47,305 nucleotides of DNA, taken from positions 1-47,305 of the forward strand of contig DATBIR010000231.1 in NCBI GenBank assembly GCA_036556825.1. The letters run 5' to 3'. The position numbers and the translations under genes were made by a program. Source of the DNA: JAJKJG01 sp036556825 (GTDB lineage Bacteria; Pseudomonadota; Alphaproteobacteria; Rhizobiales; Beijerinckiaceae). Under the pieces are notes generated by a model that did no database searches, had not been told where the DNA came from, and saw nothing but the letters and a program-made list of their open reading frames with translations. This document shows positions 7,867 to 15,879 of the stretch, one piece after another. Position 1 is the first letter of the stretch. Each line of letters begins with the position of its first letter.

Positions 7867-8622
7867 CTACAACCGATCGGCGCTGGCCCGGGGACGTGGC
7901 GGATAGGTTTGCGGCAGCAGGCGTTCGAACGTCTTCCGGATGACGCCATAACACTCGCAGGAGATGTCCTGCAGTCCTTTGAGATCGATAATGGTGATTC
8001 CGCCCCGCCGCTGGTTGATGAGGCCTGCGGACTGCAGGGTGCGGGTGATGAGGCTGACGGTCGAGCGTTGCACGCCCATCATTTCCGCGAGGAACTCGTG
8101 CGTCAGCGGCAACGTGGCCCGGTTCACCCGGTCGTGCGTGCTCAGGATCCAGCGGCAGCAGCGAGCCTCGACCGTATGTACTGCATTGCACGCGACGATC
8201 TGAAACGTCTGGGTGAGCAGCGCTTCCGTATAGCGGTGGAGCAGCTCGTCGAGCTCGGGGCTGACGTCCGTGGCCTCACGCAACCGTTCCAGCGGCAGGC
8301 GAAAGGCCGTGCCGGCAACCTGGACGATGTAACGGCCAAACGCCTCGCGGCCGAGGAGTGAGCTCGCATAGCCGACCACGCCCTCGCAACCGAACACGGC
8401 CACTTCCGCCGAACCGCCATTCTCGAGAATTGCCAGAAGGGATACGACGCAATCATGCGGAAAATAGGCGTGCTCCACACGGGCGCCCGGCTCATACAGC
8501 ACGAGGCCTCTTTGCAGTGCGACTGGCTGGAGATGGGGCTGAAGGCGCGCAATTTCCTCAGGGCCCAACGCGGCGAGCAGCCGGTTGGCGTGATGGCGGC
8601 GAGGCGTCGAAGCGCCACTCAT
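7867..8622 (-). CDS. Crp/Fnr-family transcriptional regulator
   Basis: This 251-residue protein has an N-terminal cyclic-nucleotide-binding-type beta-roll (about 15-130: VALQRGLVLYEPG, then FPHDCVVSLLAILENG, with VFGCEGVVG). A C-terminal winged helix-turn-helix follows at about 165-215, with LTHEFLAEMMGVQRSTVS as the recognition region and INQRRGGITI as the wing. There is no Fnr-type N-terminal cysteine cluster, so direct oxygen sensing via Fe-S is unlikely. This subgroup is common in Rhizobiales and its ligand is usually unknown. ATG 8622 is favoured (GGAT about 9 bases upstream). An in-frame ATG at 8643 would add seven residues. It stands alone beside a decayed intergenic region. Confidence 0.85.
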   Translation of the reverse strand: MSGASTPRRHHANRLLAALGPEEIARLQPHLQPVALQRGLVLYEPGARVEHAYFPHDCVVSLLAILENGGSAEVAVFGCEGVVGYASSLLGREAFGRYIVQVAGTAFRLPLERLREATDVSPELDELLHRYTEALLTQTFQIVACNAVHTVEARCCRWILSTHDRVNRATLPLTHEFLAEMMGVQRSTVSLITRTLQSAGLINQRRGGITIIDLKGLQDISCECYGVIRKTFERLLPQTYPPRPRASADRL

Positions 8623-8975
8623 CGCAAACATCCAACGCCGCATTTATGGCATAACGCAAATCCGGATACGTGGTTCGATTCAGGCTGCGCGAGCCCCCGC
8701 GGCAACCGGCCTTGCGTCGCCGAACGGCGGCCGCCACGGGAAGGCGCGGACGTGATCCTCGACATGGCCGGAGGCGACTGCGTCACGCGCACCTACGGCA
8801 TCGCAGTCTTGGTGATGTATTGCGCACCGGGACGTGATCTTCGTGGCGGACGCGGTATTCCAGCCCCGCCAGGTGCGCGTCGGCGCCGCAAGCCGCCGCT
8901 ACCCCAGGTCGCTTGGCCCCGATGGCGTTCCGTTCGCCTTCTCGTTCCACCCGTCCGGGAAAGGTGAGGGCTGGG
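8623..8975. other. Gene-free stretch of about 350 bp with a degraded fragment
   Basis: No complete gene is supported here. It contains the short quinone-oxidoreductase-like remnant listed separately. A GGTTCGATTC at about 8672-8681 superficially resembles a tRNA T-loop but has no pairing stem. The upstream regulatory region of the Crp/Fnr gene must lie at its left end. Confidence 0.5.
8743..8790 (+). pseudogene. Fragment of a zinc-type quinone oxidoreductase-like gene
   Basis: The plus-strand codons 8743-8790 read GADVILDMAGGDCVTR. This closely matches the conserved GVDVILDMVGGDY segment of NADPH:quinone oxidoreductases of the medium-chain dehydrogenase family. Neither flank continues the family, so at most a short relic remains. 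The match is only 16 residues and could be fortuitous. Confidence 0.4.
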
Positions 8976-9998
8976 TCAGCGTCCGAACACGGATTTCGCG
9001 CGCTCACGCGTCTCAGCGGGAATATCGAGCCCCTTGGCCACCACCTCGGCGAGCGCTTCGCCGGACAGCGGCTCCAGCTCGAGCCCGGTTTTCTGCACGT
9101 CCGCCCTGAACTCGGCGTCCCCCGTCATGGCCATGAAGGCGCTGCGCAGCGCCCTTGCGGCCGCTGGGTCGAGGCCGGGCGGCGCCATGATGGAGCGGCC
9201 GATGGCGCCGCCGCTCGCGTACAACGCGAGCACCTGGCGTTCCTCGTCGTTGCGGCCGAGCTCGACCAGGCACGGCACGTCGGCCAGCTCGGCGTTGCGC
9301 GCCGGAAGATCCTGCAGAATCACCTTGGCCTTCTTGTCACGCAGCCAGTCGCGCTTGCCGACCTTGAGCGCCGTCCACGACGTGGTGGCGCCGTCGACCT
9401 CGCCGCGCTCCATCGCCAGCATGCCCTCGTTCGATGCAGGATAGCCGCTGATCACCCGCACCTTCATGCCGAGCAGGCCGTGCAGCAGGCGCGGGATGGT
9501 CTCGGCGACGTTGCCCGGCCCTGTCCCGGCGAAGGTCACTTCGTTCTGGTAGGCGTCCTGCACGGACTGCACCTTCGCGGTGTTCCAGACCAACTGCACG
9601 TTGATGCTCGATGCGACCCTGCCGATCCAGGTGAACTTCGACGCGTCGTACTGGACGGCGGGATTGCTGAGCGCCTGTTCGAGCGCCACCGTCTCGGTGA
9701 CGATGCCGATCGCCGAGCCGTCTTTCGGCGCGGCGCCGAAAACGAAATTGGCGGCGCGCAGGCTGCCGGCGCCTGGCATGTTCTGCGGCACCACCACCGG
9801 CTCGCCGGGAAGGAAGCGGCCGAGATGGCGGGCGACCAGCCGCGCATAAAGGTCGTAGCTTCCGCCCGGCGTGTAGCCGATCAGGAGGTCTATGCGCTTT
9901 GGCGCCTGCGCGCGCGCCGAGGTCCCGCGCAGGGCGAGCGCCGCGGCCGCCAGGCCGAAAACCTGTCTGCGGGTTGGCATGGCTGCGAACCGGCTCAT
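8976..9998 (-). CDS. TctC/Bug-type periplasmic substrate-binding protein
   Basis: This 340-residue protein has a twin-arginine-like signal (PTRRQVFGLAAAALALRG, cleavage after ARAQA about residue 32). A tripartite tricarboxylate transporter-type binding domain follows: LLIGYTPGGSYDLYARLVA, VPQNMPGAGSLRAANF, and FAGTGPGN in the middle. Such proteins bind small carboxylates for TTT transporters, but no TctA/TctB membrane subunits are encoded nearby. It must therefore use distant permeases or act as a sensor. ATG 9998 follows a G-rich tract 7 bases upstream. It lies downstream, on the same strand, of the two ThDP decarboxylase genes, so the ligand may be related to their substrate, but that is inference. 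Confidence 0.82.
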   Translation of the reverse strand: MSRFAAMPTRRQVFGLAAAALALRGTSARAQAPKRIDLLIGYTPGGSYDLYARLVARHLGRFLPGEPVVVPQNMPGAGSLRAANFVFGAAPKDGSAIGIVTETVALEQALSNPAVQYDASKFTWIGRVASSINVQLVWNTAKVQSVQDAYQNEVTFAGTGPGNVAETIPRLLHGLLGMKVRVISGYPASNEGMLAMERGEVDGATTSWTALKVGKRDWLRDKKAKVILQDLPARNAELADVPCLVELGRNDEERQVLALYASGGAIGRSIMAPPGLDPAAARALRSAFMAMTGDAEFRADVQKTGLELEPLSGEALAEVVAKGLDIPAETRERAKSVFGR

Positions 9999-10113
9999 CG
10001 ACGCGCCCCCGTTCTGCGTGCCTTGCCGTGGCACCTCTTCCAGAGTGCCCGCCCGATCTCGTCATGTCCAGGACGCCCCGGGCCGGCCGCTGCCCTGGCG
10101 CGCCCCCCTGCGG

Positions 10114-10680
10114 CTAGGCGCCCGCATCGAGGGCCGCTTGGAACGCGCGCCGGCGTTCGGCGCTGTACATCTCCGAATATTCGCGCCGCATCAGCGGGCC
10201 TTGCTGAACCCTGAGGCAGGCGAAGAGCGGACCTGCGTCGGTGAGCAGCGCTCGCACGCGATTCTCGAAGTCGGTCAGCGCGGTGATCGTGGCGCAGGTC
10301 CCGATCCCGGCCGAACGCGCCAGCCCCTCGAAGTCGGTGTCCTGATTCGGAATCGGATGGCCGCCATTCGCCTCGTAGGAGCCGTTCTGGAAGACGAGGT
10401 GCGTCAGATTTCTCGGCGCCACCGCCGCGATGGTGACGAGCGTGCCGAGATTCATCAGGAGGCTGCCGTCGCCGTCGAGCACGACGACGCGTCGCTCCGG
10501 CCGCGCCAGCGCGAGGCCAAGACCATGCGAGGAAGCGAGGCCCATGGCTCCGAACGAAAAGTAGTTGAGCGGTCGATCGTTGATCGCGAGCCAGTCGGTG
10601 GCCGAGCTGTAGGTCGCGACCACGATCTCGTCGGTGACGTGGCGCGCGAGGATCCCGAGGACGTCGAGCCGGTTCATCAT
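10114..10680 (-). CDS. ThDP-dependent decarboxylase, beta (ThDP-binding) subunit, ComE-like
   Basis: This 188-residue protein corresponds to the C-terminal ThDP-binding half of 2-oxo-acid decarboxylases. It has the GDGS diphosphate/Mg motif at 70-73, an NG pair near residue 99 in place of the usual NN, and a glycine-rich SFGAMGLASSHGLGLA stretch. Split enzymes of this form include sulfopyruvate decarboxylase ComDE and relatives of phosphonopyruvate decarboxylase. The ATG at 10680 overlaps the stop of the alpha-subunit gene as TGATG, implying translational coupling and a 1:1 complex. The actual 3-carbon 2-oxo-acid (sulfopyruvate, phosphonopyruvate or other) cannot be read from the sequence. 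Confidence 0.82.
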   Translation of the reverse strand: MMNRLDVLGILARHVTDEIVVATYSSATDWLAINDRPLNYFSFGAMGLASSHGLGLALARPERRVVVLDGDGSLLMNLGTLVTIAAVAPRNLTHLVFQNGSYEANGGHPIPNQDTDFEGLARSAGIGTCATITALTDFENRVRALLTDAGPLFACLRVQQGPLMRREYSEMYSAERRRAFQAALDAGA

Positions 10681-11225
10681 CACACGGGCCTCCCACCAAG
10701 GAGGAGCGCCACGGGACGCGACTGCTCGTAAGCCTCGTCGACCGCCCGCGCCACGAGGCGCACGTCGTCATCCGTCTCGACGAGGTGCCGTGCAATGCCG
10801 AGCACGTCGATGATCGGCTCGATGATGCGCACGCCGTATTTTCTCGACTCGGCCGGCGGCAGGCCCGGTTCCTTCCCGAGCAGCCCGACCATCATGACGA
10901 TGGGCTGGCGGTACTGCACCATCGCGCGGATCGCGTTCATCGCATACAGAAAGCCTGTATACTGGATCAGCGTCACGGCGCGCCTGTCGCCATAGGCAAG
11001 GCCTGCCGCGATGCCGATGCATTCATCCTCCTTGCACACGCGGATGAGCCGGAATCCATCGTCTTCGGCGATGGGCCGCAGCAAGCCCTGGCTCGTGTGC
11101 AAGTCGGGCACCGCCAGGATGTAATCGACGCGCGCGTCCTTCATCGCGGCGATGATGCGTGCCCCGCTCAGACCCGTCGCTGTCTGCCCCGTGGAGGATG
11201 GTGTTTTTGCATGCAAGGGGGCCAT
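10680..11225 (-). CDS. ThDP-dependent decarboxylase, alpha (PYR) subunit, ComD-like
   Basis: About 181 residues form the pyrimidine-binding half of a split ThDP enzyme: VDYILAVPDLHTSQGLL, then CKEDECIGIAAGLAYGD with the conserved cofactor-activating Glu, and QYTGFLYAMNAIRAM. It pairs with the beta subunit encoded immediately downstream. The start is uncertain. ATG 11225 gives a 20-residue low-complexity leader and has only GAAGG directly abutting, while an ATG at about 11144 (MKDARVDY) would start at the fold itself. Known ComDE enzymes decarboxylate sulfopyruvate to sulfoacetaldehyde, in coenzyme M synthesis or organosulfonate breakdown. No other sulfonate gene is in the window. Confidence 0.8.
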   Translation of the reverse strand: MAPLHAKTPSSTGQTATGLSGARIIAAMKDARVDYILAVPDLHTSQGLLRPIAEDDGFRLIRVCKEDECIGIAAGLAYGDRRAVTLIQYTGFLYAMNAIRAMVQYRQPIVMMVGLLGKEPGLPPAESRKYGVRIIEPIIDVLGIARHLVETDDDVRLVARAVDEAYEQSRPVALLLGGRPV

Positions 11226-11315
11226 CCTTCGCAGTGGGGAGCGCCCCAAAGGGGGTCCCGAAGCATGCGCCAGGTCGCGCGGACAGCGCAACTCAGGCTC
11301 TTCCAGGGCGCCCGG

Positions 11316-11400
11316 GTGCTTCGAGGCGTTCGCCGGTCTTGCTTTCAGGCTCCTCTACGGTCCTCATGCTGAGGCGCGAGTGCAGCGAGCCTCGAAGCAC
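11316..11400. repeat. Palindromic dispersed repeat (CTCATGCTGAGG / CCTCGAAGCAC type)
   Basis: GTGCTTCGAGGC at 11316-11327 is the exact reverse complement of GCCTCGAAGCAC at 11389-11400. The inside contains TCCTCATGCTGAGG and GCAGCGAGCCTCGAAG. I recognise this as a family of very common intergenic repeats in Bradyrhizobium/Rhodopseudomonas-like genomes (from memory). It lies in the 271-bp gap between eboA and the ThDP decarboxylase genes and probably separates two transcription units. Confidence 0.65.
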
Positions 11401-11496
11401 GCACAGCGGACGGGCTGACTTGTATTGCCCGTATGCGTTCACGATGATGCCTGCTTCGGGACTCGCCTTCGGCTCGCATTTCAGCATGACGGGCGT

Positions 11497-12432
11497 TCAC
11501 GCGGCCGTGTGCTGCTGTGCCAGGCTCGTCCACGTCACGCCCTTGTCGTCGAGCTCTCGCGCGCAATCGGGATGGCGCGCGAGAAGGTCGGCGGCCCGCG
11601 GATCCGGGCAGTCGCGTAGCGCCAGCGCCGCCGCGAGGCGCTCGCGCGGCGCGCCCGTCTCGAGAAGCCGCGTGAACGCGTCGAGCGCGCGCGTATCGGC
11701 GAAGGGGCCGACGCAGCGCCACAGCTCGGGGCTGACGGGCCGGCCCGCGGCCCAACGTTCATGGGCGTAATCGACCAGCATGGTGGCGAGGTCGGCGTTG
11801 GCGCGGGCATCGAGCCCCTGGATCGGGTCGAGCGTCGAGCCGATGAACAGGGCCTTCAGCACCATCTGGTTCCAGGCATCCCGATCGAAAACGGTGCGGG
11901 GATATGGATTGCGGTGGGCGACCGCCTCGAACACCGGCGTGATCGCCGAGCGCACGCCTTCGCGGGCGCGACCCTGCAGCAGGGCCGCCGCGGGGAAGAC
12001 GGCCAGACCACGGTAATAGGCGACGAGCTCGTTGATCTCCGCGGTCCGGCACAACTCATCGACGGTCCGGGCGAAGGCATGCTCGTCGCCGCGATACGAG
12101 GCGAGCAGCAGCGCGATGCGCGCGGCCTGGTCGACGCTGAGGCCGCCCAGATCCCAGCCGCTGTGCAGGCCGTCGGCCGCAGCGGCGTCGGATTCACGCG
12201 CCACGAGATCGGCGCGGCCGAGCCGCCGCGGCGCCAGCCCGAGCGCACGCACCAGCGCCCTGTCGTCATTGCTGCTCGACGCCTCATGCAAAGCCTGGCG
12301 AAACCAGGCGGCAGCATCGGGTGGCACAGCGGCTTCGATGCAGCGGGCAAGGAGGTCGCGAGCCGCTTCGCTGCGCGCGGCATCGGCGCTGATCGCATCG
12401 CCGGACCCTGAAGCCGCTGCCGGGCTCGACAT
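11497..12432 (-). CDS. eboA: EboA domain protein
   Basis: This 311-residue, mostly helical soluble protein matches the EboA family. Recognisable stretches are DDRALVRALGLAPRRLGRADL, GLSVDQAARIALLL, NPYPRTVFDRDAWNQMVLKALF and LVDYAHERWAAGRPV. Its biochemical role is unknown. It is one of six proteins of the ebo cluster, needed in cyanobacteria for export of a scytonemin precursor and in Pseudomonas fluorescens for nematode repellence. The ATG at 12432 is separated from the eboC stop by one base, so it is the last gene of the eboD-E-C-A unit. A TTG/ATG extension upstream would overlap eboC and is not needed. It contains no signal peptide or membrane segment. Confidence 0.85.
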   Translation of the reverse strand: MSSPAAASGSGDAISADAARSEAARDLLARCIEAAVPPDAAAWFRQALHEASSSNDDRALVRALGLAPRRLGRADLVARESDAAAADGLHSGWDLGGLSVDQAARIALLLASYRGDEHAFARTVDELCRTAEINELVAYYRGLAVFPAAALLQGRAREGVRSAITPVFEAVAHRNPYPRTVFDRDAWNQMVLKALFIGSTLDPIQGLDARANADLATMLVDYAHERWAAGRPVSPELWRCVGPFADTRALDAFTRLLETGAPRERLAAALALRDCPDPRAADLLARHPDCARELDDKGVTWTSLAQQHTAA

Positions 12433-12433
12433 G

Positions 12434-13309
12434 CTACGTTCCCGGAATCGTCTTGTGGGCCAGACGGGTGAGGCCATAGCCGGCCCAGCAGGCGATCACG
12501 ACCGGCCAGGCCGCGACCGTCGCGGCCAGCGCCGCATCGACGAGCGCGATCGCGGCGATCAGTCCGGCGACGGCCTGCGGCACGGCGCCCGGACGCGTGC
12601 GTCTCGCCAGTGTCGCGACGGCAATGGCATCGGCGGCCGCCAGCGACAGCCACGCGGTGACGCCTGCAACCCCCGCGGCGAGCGCCGGAAAGGCGGCGAG
12701 CAGCGGCAGCGCCAGCGCCGCGAGCGGCCAAAGGCGCTCGATGCGGTCGAGGCTCTCCTGCTTGGCGGCGTAGGTAAGTCCGACCACATGCGCGAGCAGG
12801 GCGCCGGCGCCGATCAGCACCGCGGCCGAAACCGTTCCCGCCGCAACCAGCGCCGAGCCGACGTAGACGAGCGCGCGGCACAGCCCCATCACGACCGGGC
12901 TGTACGGATTGGCCTTGTGATGGAGGTCGTAAACGACGATCGCCCCCGCAAGCGCGAGCCCCGCGAGCGCTGCCACGAGGCCGAACAGGCCCATCAGCGC
13001 CACGCCGGCCGCCAGCATGCCGAAGCCGGTCGTGAGCACCGCAGATGCCGAGATTTCGCCGGACGGGATCGGTCGCGACGGGCGCTCGCGCGCGTCGATG
13101 TCCCGGTCGAAGGCGTCATTGAGATACATGCCGCCCGTGTAAAACAGGCTCATCGCCACGATGACGACGCCGGTGCGCGCGCTCCACGCGTTCCCCCCCG
13201 CGAGCACGGTTGCGGCGAGCACGTTCGTCCATACGGTCGGCAGATTGGAGACCCGGCCGAGCCGGAGCAGTGTATGCGGGGAAACGGCGAGAACGGCGCT
13301 GCCGCTCAT
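12434..13309 (-). CDS. eboC: EboC, UbiA-family membrane prenyltransferase
   Basis: This 291-residue protein has about eight or nine membrane helices. The first UbiA aspartate-rich motif NDAFDRDID is at 64-72, followed by ERPSRPIPSGEI. The second motif region is atypical: YDLHHKANPYSP begins at 127, which I recall as the EboC form. UbiA enzymes transfer a prenyl or other polyprenyl-diphosphate-derived group to an acceptor within the membrane. The Ebo acceptor is unknown and may be the cyclitol made by EboD. The ATG at 13309 overlaps the eboE stop (ATGA), and its own stop lies one base before eboA, so it is translationally coupled on both sides. Confidence 0.9.
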   Translation of the reverse strand: MSGSAVLAVSPHTLLRLGRVSNLPTVWTNVLAATVLAGGNAWSARTGVVIVAMSLFYTGGMYLNDAFDRDIDARERPSRPIPSGEISASAVLTTGFGMLAAGVALMGLFGLVAALAGLALAGAIVVYDLHHKANPYSPVVMGLCRALVYVGSALVAAGTVSAAVLIGAGALLAHVVGLTYAAKQESLDRIERLWPLAALALPLLAAFPALAAGVAGVTAWLSLAAADAIAVATLARRTRPGAVPQAVAGLIAAIALVDAALAATVAAWPVVIACWAGYGLTRLAHKTIPGT

Positions 13310-14505
13310 GGGCAAAGTTCCCGTCTCACGAAGGCAAGCTCGCGGGCGATGTCCTGCGCCTTCGAACCCGTCCTGAGCCCGTTCGGGAGCACGTCCCAGG
13401 TATACGTCTCAACCTCCAGATGGGGCGCCAGCGGCTCGTGGCGCAGCACATGCAGGACATCGGTCAGCGCGTCCTGCGTCGAGCGCACATCCTCAAGATC
13501 GTCCAGGAACACGGGCACGTGGCAATGGATGCGCCACTCGCCCGCGGCAGCGCCGCGCCGGAAGGCTGCCAGCGCTTCGGGCAGGTCGACGAAGCGCTCC
13601 AGATGTCCATTGCTGATCACCACCTGGTGCAAATAGACCGCCGTGTTGAACCGCTCCAGGATCGGGATGTGGGCGTCCGTCATGGTCGGAACGCGCATGG
13701 CGGCGGACAGCTGGATTTTCGGCACGTCGATTCCGGCCCGCCGCAACTGCCGCAGGGCAGCGACCGGGTCCTCGAACTCGACGGCACCGTGACACACGTC
13801 GTAACAGACGCCGAGATGCGCGCGCAGCTCCGCTTCGGCGGCGCCACTATCCAGCCTCGCCAGGGCGGCGAAGCGGGCGATGCTTTCGCAGGCGAAGAGG
13901 CGACCATTGAAGAATGTGATCGCCTCGTCGGTGGTTTCGAGGAGGCAGCAGGGCTCGGGCTCCAGCGCCAGCGCGACGTGGCGTCCCGTGTCGCGACGCA
14001 AGGCTGCGAGTTGCGCCGCGGTCGCGAGCAGGCGCTCCACGATGTCATCGACCGCGCCGGCTTCTTTCGCGCGCGGCTTGAAGGCGCCCGGGACCGTCGA
14101 GATGCTGCCATAGCCGCCCTCCGGCAGCAGCGCCGCAAGGACGCGGGCGGCATCCATCGTGAAGGTGACGCGCTCCGCCGACCGCCAGTCGGGCTCGTAG
14201 ACCTGCTCCTTGACGCGCGTGCCGTGGAAAGGACCGTAGGGAAAAGCGTTGATCGTGAACACATAGGCGCCGAGCCGGCGCAGCTGATCGCGAAACCGCT
14301 CGAGCCTCTGCGGGCGCATCAGATCGGCGGCTGCCACCGCCGAGAGGCGCAGCCCGAGTCCGATCTCGGCATCGGGCGAAACGGCGGCCTTGATGGCCGG
14401 CACATGCGCGTCCAGGCTCGCGCTGATCTCCGCCCACGTCTCGCCGGCATGGATGTTGGTGCAATAGCCGAGATGCGGGCGGCCGGGCAGCGTCTCGATG
14501 CGCAA
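13306..14505 (-). CDS. eboE: EboE, TIM-barrel sugar-isomerase-like protein
   Basis: This 399-residue protein, annotated elsewhere as 'metabolite traffic protein EboE', belongs to the xylose isomerase-like TIM-barrel superfamily. Conserved pieces include LGYCTNIHAGETW at 12-24, FTINAFPYGPFHG about 84, LEPEPCCLLET about 180 (likely acidic metal ligand), GVCYDVCHGAVEFED about 232, and WRIHCHVPVF near 325 (His ligands). The expected role is an isomerase/epimerase or lyase on a sugar or cyclitol. The start is TTG at 14505. No ATG fits, and the ribosome-binding GGAGG overlaps the eboD stop (GGAGGTAG), which couples the two genes. The rare start codon may lower expression. Confidence 0.88.
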   Translation of the reverse strand: MRIETLPGRPHLGYCTNIHAGETWAEISASLDAHVPAIKAAVSPDAEIGLGLRLSAVAAADLMRPQRLERFRDQLRRLGAYVFTINAFPYGPFHGTRVKEQVYEPDWRSAERVTFTMDAARVLAALLPEGGYGSISTVPGAFKPRAKEAGAVDDIVERLLATAAQLAALRRDTGRHVALALEPEPCCLLETTDEAITFFNGRLFACESIARFAALARLDSGAAEAELRAHLGVCYDVCHGAVEFEDPVAALRQLRRAGIDVPKIQLSAAMRVPTMTDAHIPILERFNTAVYLHQVVISNGHLERFVDLPEALAAFRRGAAAGEWRIHCHVPVFLDDLEDVRSTQDALTDVLHVLRHEPLAPHLEVETYTWDVLPNGLRTGSKAQDIARELAFVRRELCP

Positions 14506-14511
14506 GCGTCC

Positions 14512-15702
14512 CTACCTCCACTCGCGCCCGAGCCAGGCGACCGCCTGCTCGACCATGGCGTGATCGACCTCGTGCACCTCGACCCCGCACCCGAGTCCGG
14601 CAAGCAGGGTGATGGTGAGTTCGCCGCCGAGATGCTCCTGGAAGTCGCGCAATCCGTTCAGGATGGTGAGCCGGCCGGCGCCGTCCCTGGCGTCCAAGGT
14701 CTCGTGCCAGAGGGCAAATCCGAGGCCGCGCAGCAACCGGCAGACGCGCACGTCCCCGCCCGGAGGAAGCAGGCCGGCGAGGGTCGAGTAGCGCGCGTCG
14801 AGCGCGACGCCGATCGCCACTGCCTCGCCGTGCGTCAGGGCATGCCGTGTGAGCGTCTCGAGCTTGTGTGCCGACCAATGCCCGTAATCGAGCGGCCGCG
14901 CCGACCCGGTCTCGAAGGGGTCGCCGCCCTGCGCGATCTGGCGCATGTGCAGGGCCGCCGTGCGCTGGATCAGGATGTCGAGGCCATTCGCGTCGAAGGC
15001 GGCGAGCGCCTTGGCGTGGCGTTCGAGCCACTGGAAGAAGTCGCCGTCGCGGATCAGCGCCACCTTGACCGCCTCCGCCATGCCGCCGCGCTTGTCGCGC
15101 GCCGGAAGCCGGTCGATGAACACGCCGTCGTTGATCACCGCGAAGGGCGGCGCGAAGGTTCCGATCAGGTTCTTGGTGCCGTGCGCGTTGACGGCGTTCT
15201 TGACGCCGACGCCGCTGTCGGCCTGCGCGAGCACCGTCGTCGGCAAGCGCACATGGCGCACGCCGCGATGGAAGATGGCCGCGGCGTAGCCGACCGCGTC
15301 GAGCACCGCGCCCCCGCCGATCGCGACGACGTACGAGTGGCGGTCGATTGACCGGGCGCGCAGCGCGTCGATCAGGCCGGCGGTGGCTTCGGGATCGTTC
15401 TTGATGCGCTCGCCGCCCGGCACGGGCACGATTTCTCCCGCAAGCATCACCGAGTCGGCATGGGTGGCGGCGTAGCGTTCGATGCTCCTCGCCAGCCGGG
15501 GCATCACGGCGCTGACGCCGTCATCGACGAAGACGGCGACGCGGTGGCGCTTGGCGGGCTCGCGGCTGCGCAGGATATCAGCGAGGACCGGATTGGCCGG
15601 GTCGAACACGTCGCGCGTGAACACGACCGGGTATTCGTAGGCCACGGCGAAGCGCTGGATATGGGTCGTGCCCCAGGTTTCGGTCGGACAGTGGTCAAGC
15701 AC
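14512..15702 (-). CDS. eboD: EboD, sugar-phosphate cyclase (3-dehydroquinate synthase-like)
   Basis: This 396-residue protein of the 3-dehydroquinate synthase/sedulose-7-phosphate cyclase superfamily has an NAD-binding IGGGAVLD (128-135), LPTTVLAQADSGVGVKN and the metal ligands Glu210 (MAEAVK), His275 (DYGHWSAHK) and His291 (THGEAVAIG). EboD proteins group with cyclases of the 2-epi-5-epi-valiolone synthase type, which cyclise sedoheptulose 7-phosphate to a C7 cyclitol. That assignment is by family. A GTG start at 15702 is used, with GAGGG about 8 bases upstream. It is the first gene of the minus-strand ebo unit, facing eboF across a 177-bp divergent promoter region. It is presumably the committed step supplying a cyclitol to EboE and EboC. 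Confidence 0.88.
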   Translation of the reverse strand: MLDHCPTETWGTTHIQRFAVAYEYPVVFTRDVFDPANPVLADILRSREPAKRHRVAVFVDDGVSAVMPRLARSIERYAATHADSVMLAGEIVPVPGGERIKNDPEATAGLIDALRARSIDRHSYVVAIGGGAVLDAVGYAAAIFHRGVRHVRLPTTVLAQADSGVGVKNAVNAHGTKNLIGTFAPPFAVINDGVFIDRLPARDKRGGMAEAVKVALIRDGDFFQWLERHAKALAAFDANGLDILIQRTAALHMRQIAQGGDPFETGSARPLDYGHWSAHKLETLTRHALTHGEAVAIGVALDARYSTLAGLLPPGGDVRVCRLLRGLGFALWHETLDARDGAGRLTILNGLRDFQEHLGGELTITLLAGLGCGVEVHEVDHAMVEQAVAWLGREWR

Positions 15703-15821
15703 GGCAACGTCCCTCGTGCGGTCCGGTCAGCTTGACTATTTCTACATCGCATTTCGGCGTAGCGAAACCGTCACATCCGGCCGCTGCGCCGTGCCAGGGT
15801 CGCAAAACAGGGTGTCGTGGT

Positions 15822-15850
15822 TTGACCGCTGCCATCCGACTTCCGAGAAT
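15822..15850 (+). promoter_or_regulatory. Candidate sigma70-type promoter for eboF
   Basis: TTGACC (15822-15827) and GAGAAT (15845-15850) are separated by exactly 17 bases. The start of transcription would fall near 15857, giving a leader of about 20 bases to the eboF ATG. The -10 matches consensus at only 4 of 6 positions. A second TTGACT at 15732 has no convincing -10. The opposite-strand promoter for eboD was not identified. Confidence 0.35.
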
Positions 15851-15879
15851 GGACGCCGTCTCGGAACTGTTCAACCGGC

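Noticed and set aside
6608..8191. Minus-strand frame of 527 codons spanning 6.6-8.2 kb
   Set aside because: It crosses three better-supported small genes and part of the Crp/Fnr gene in another frame and has no domain signal.
8668..8690. GGTTCGATTC resembling a tRNA T-arm
   Set aside because: The bases flanking the loop do not pair and no acceptor or anticodon arm is present.
13210..15351. Plus-strand open frame of about 710 codons
   Set aside because: It is antisense to eboE and eboD, with no recognisable motifs and Arg/Asp/Gly-rich composition.
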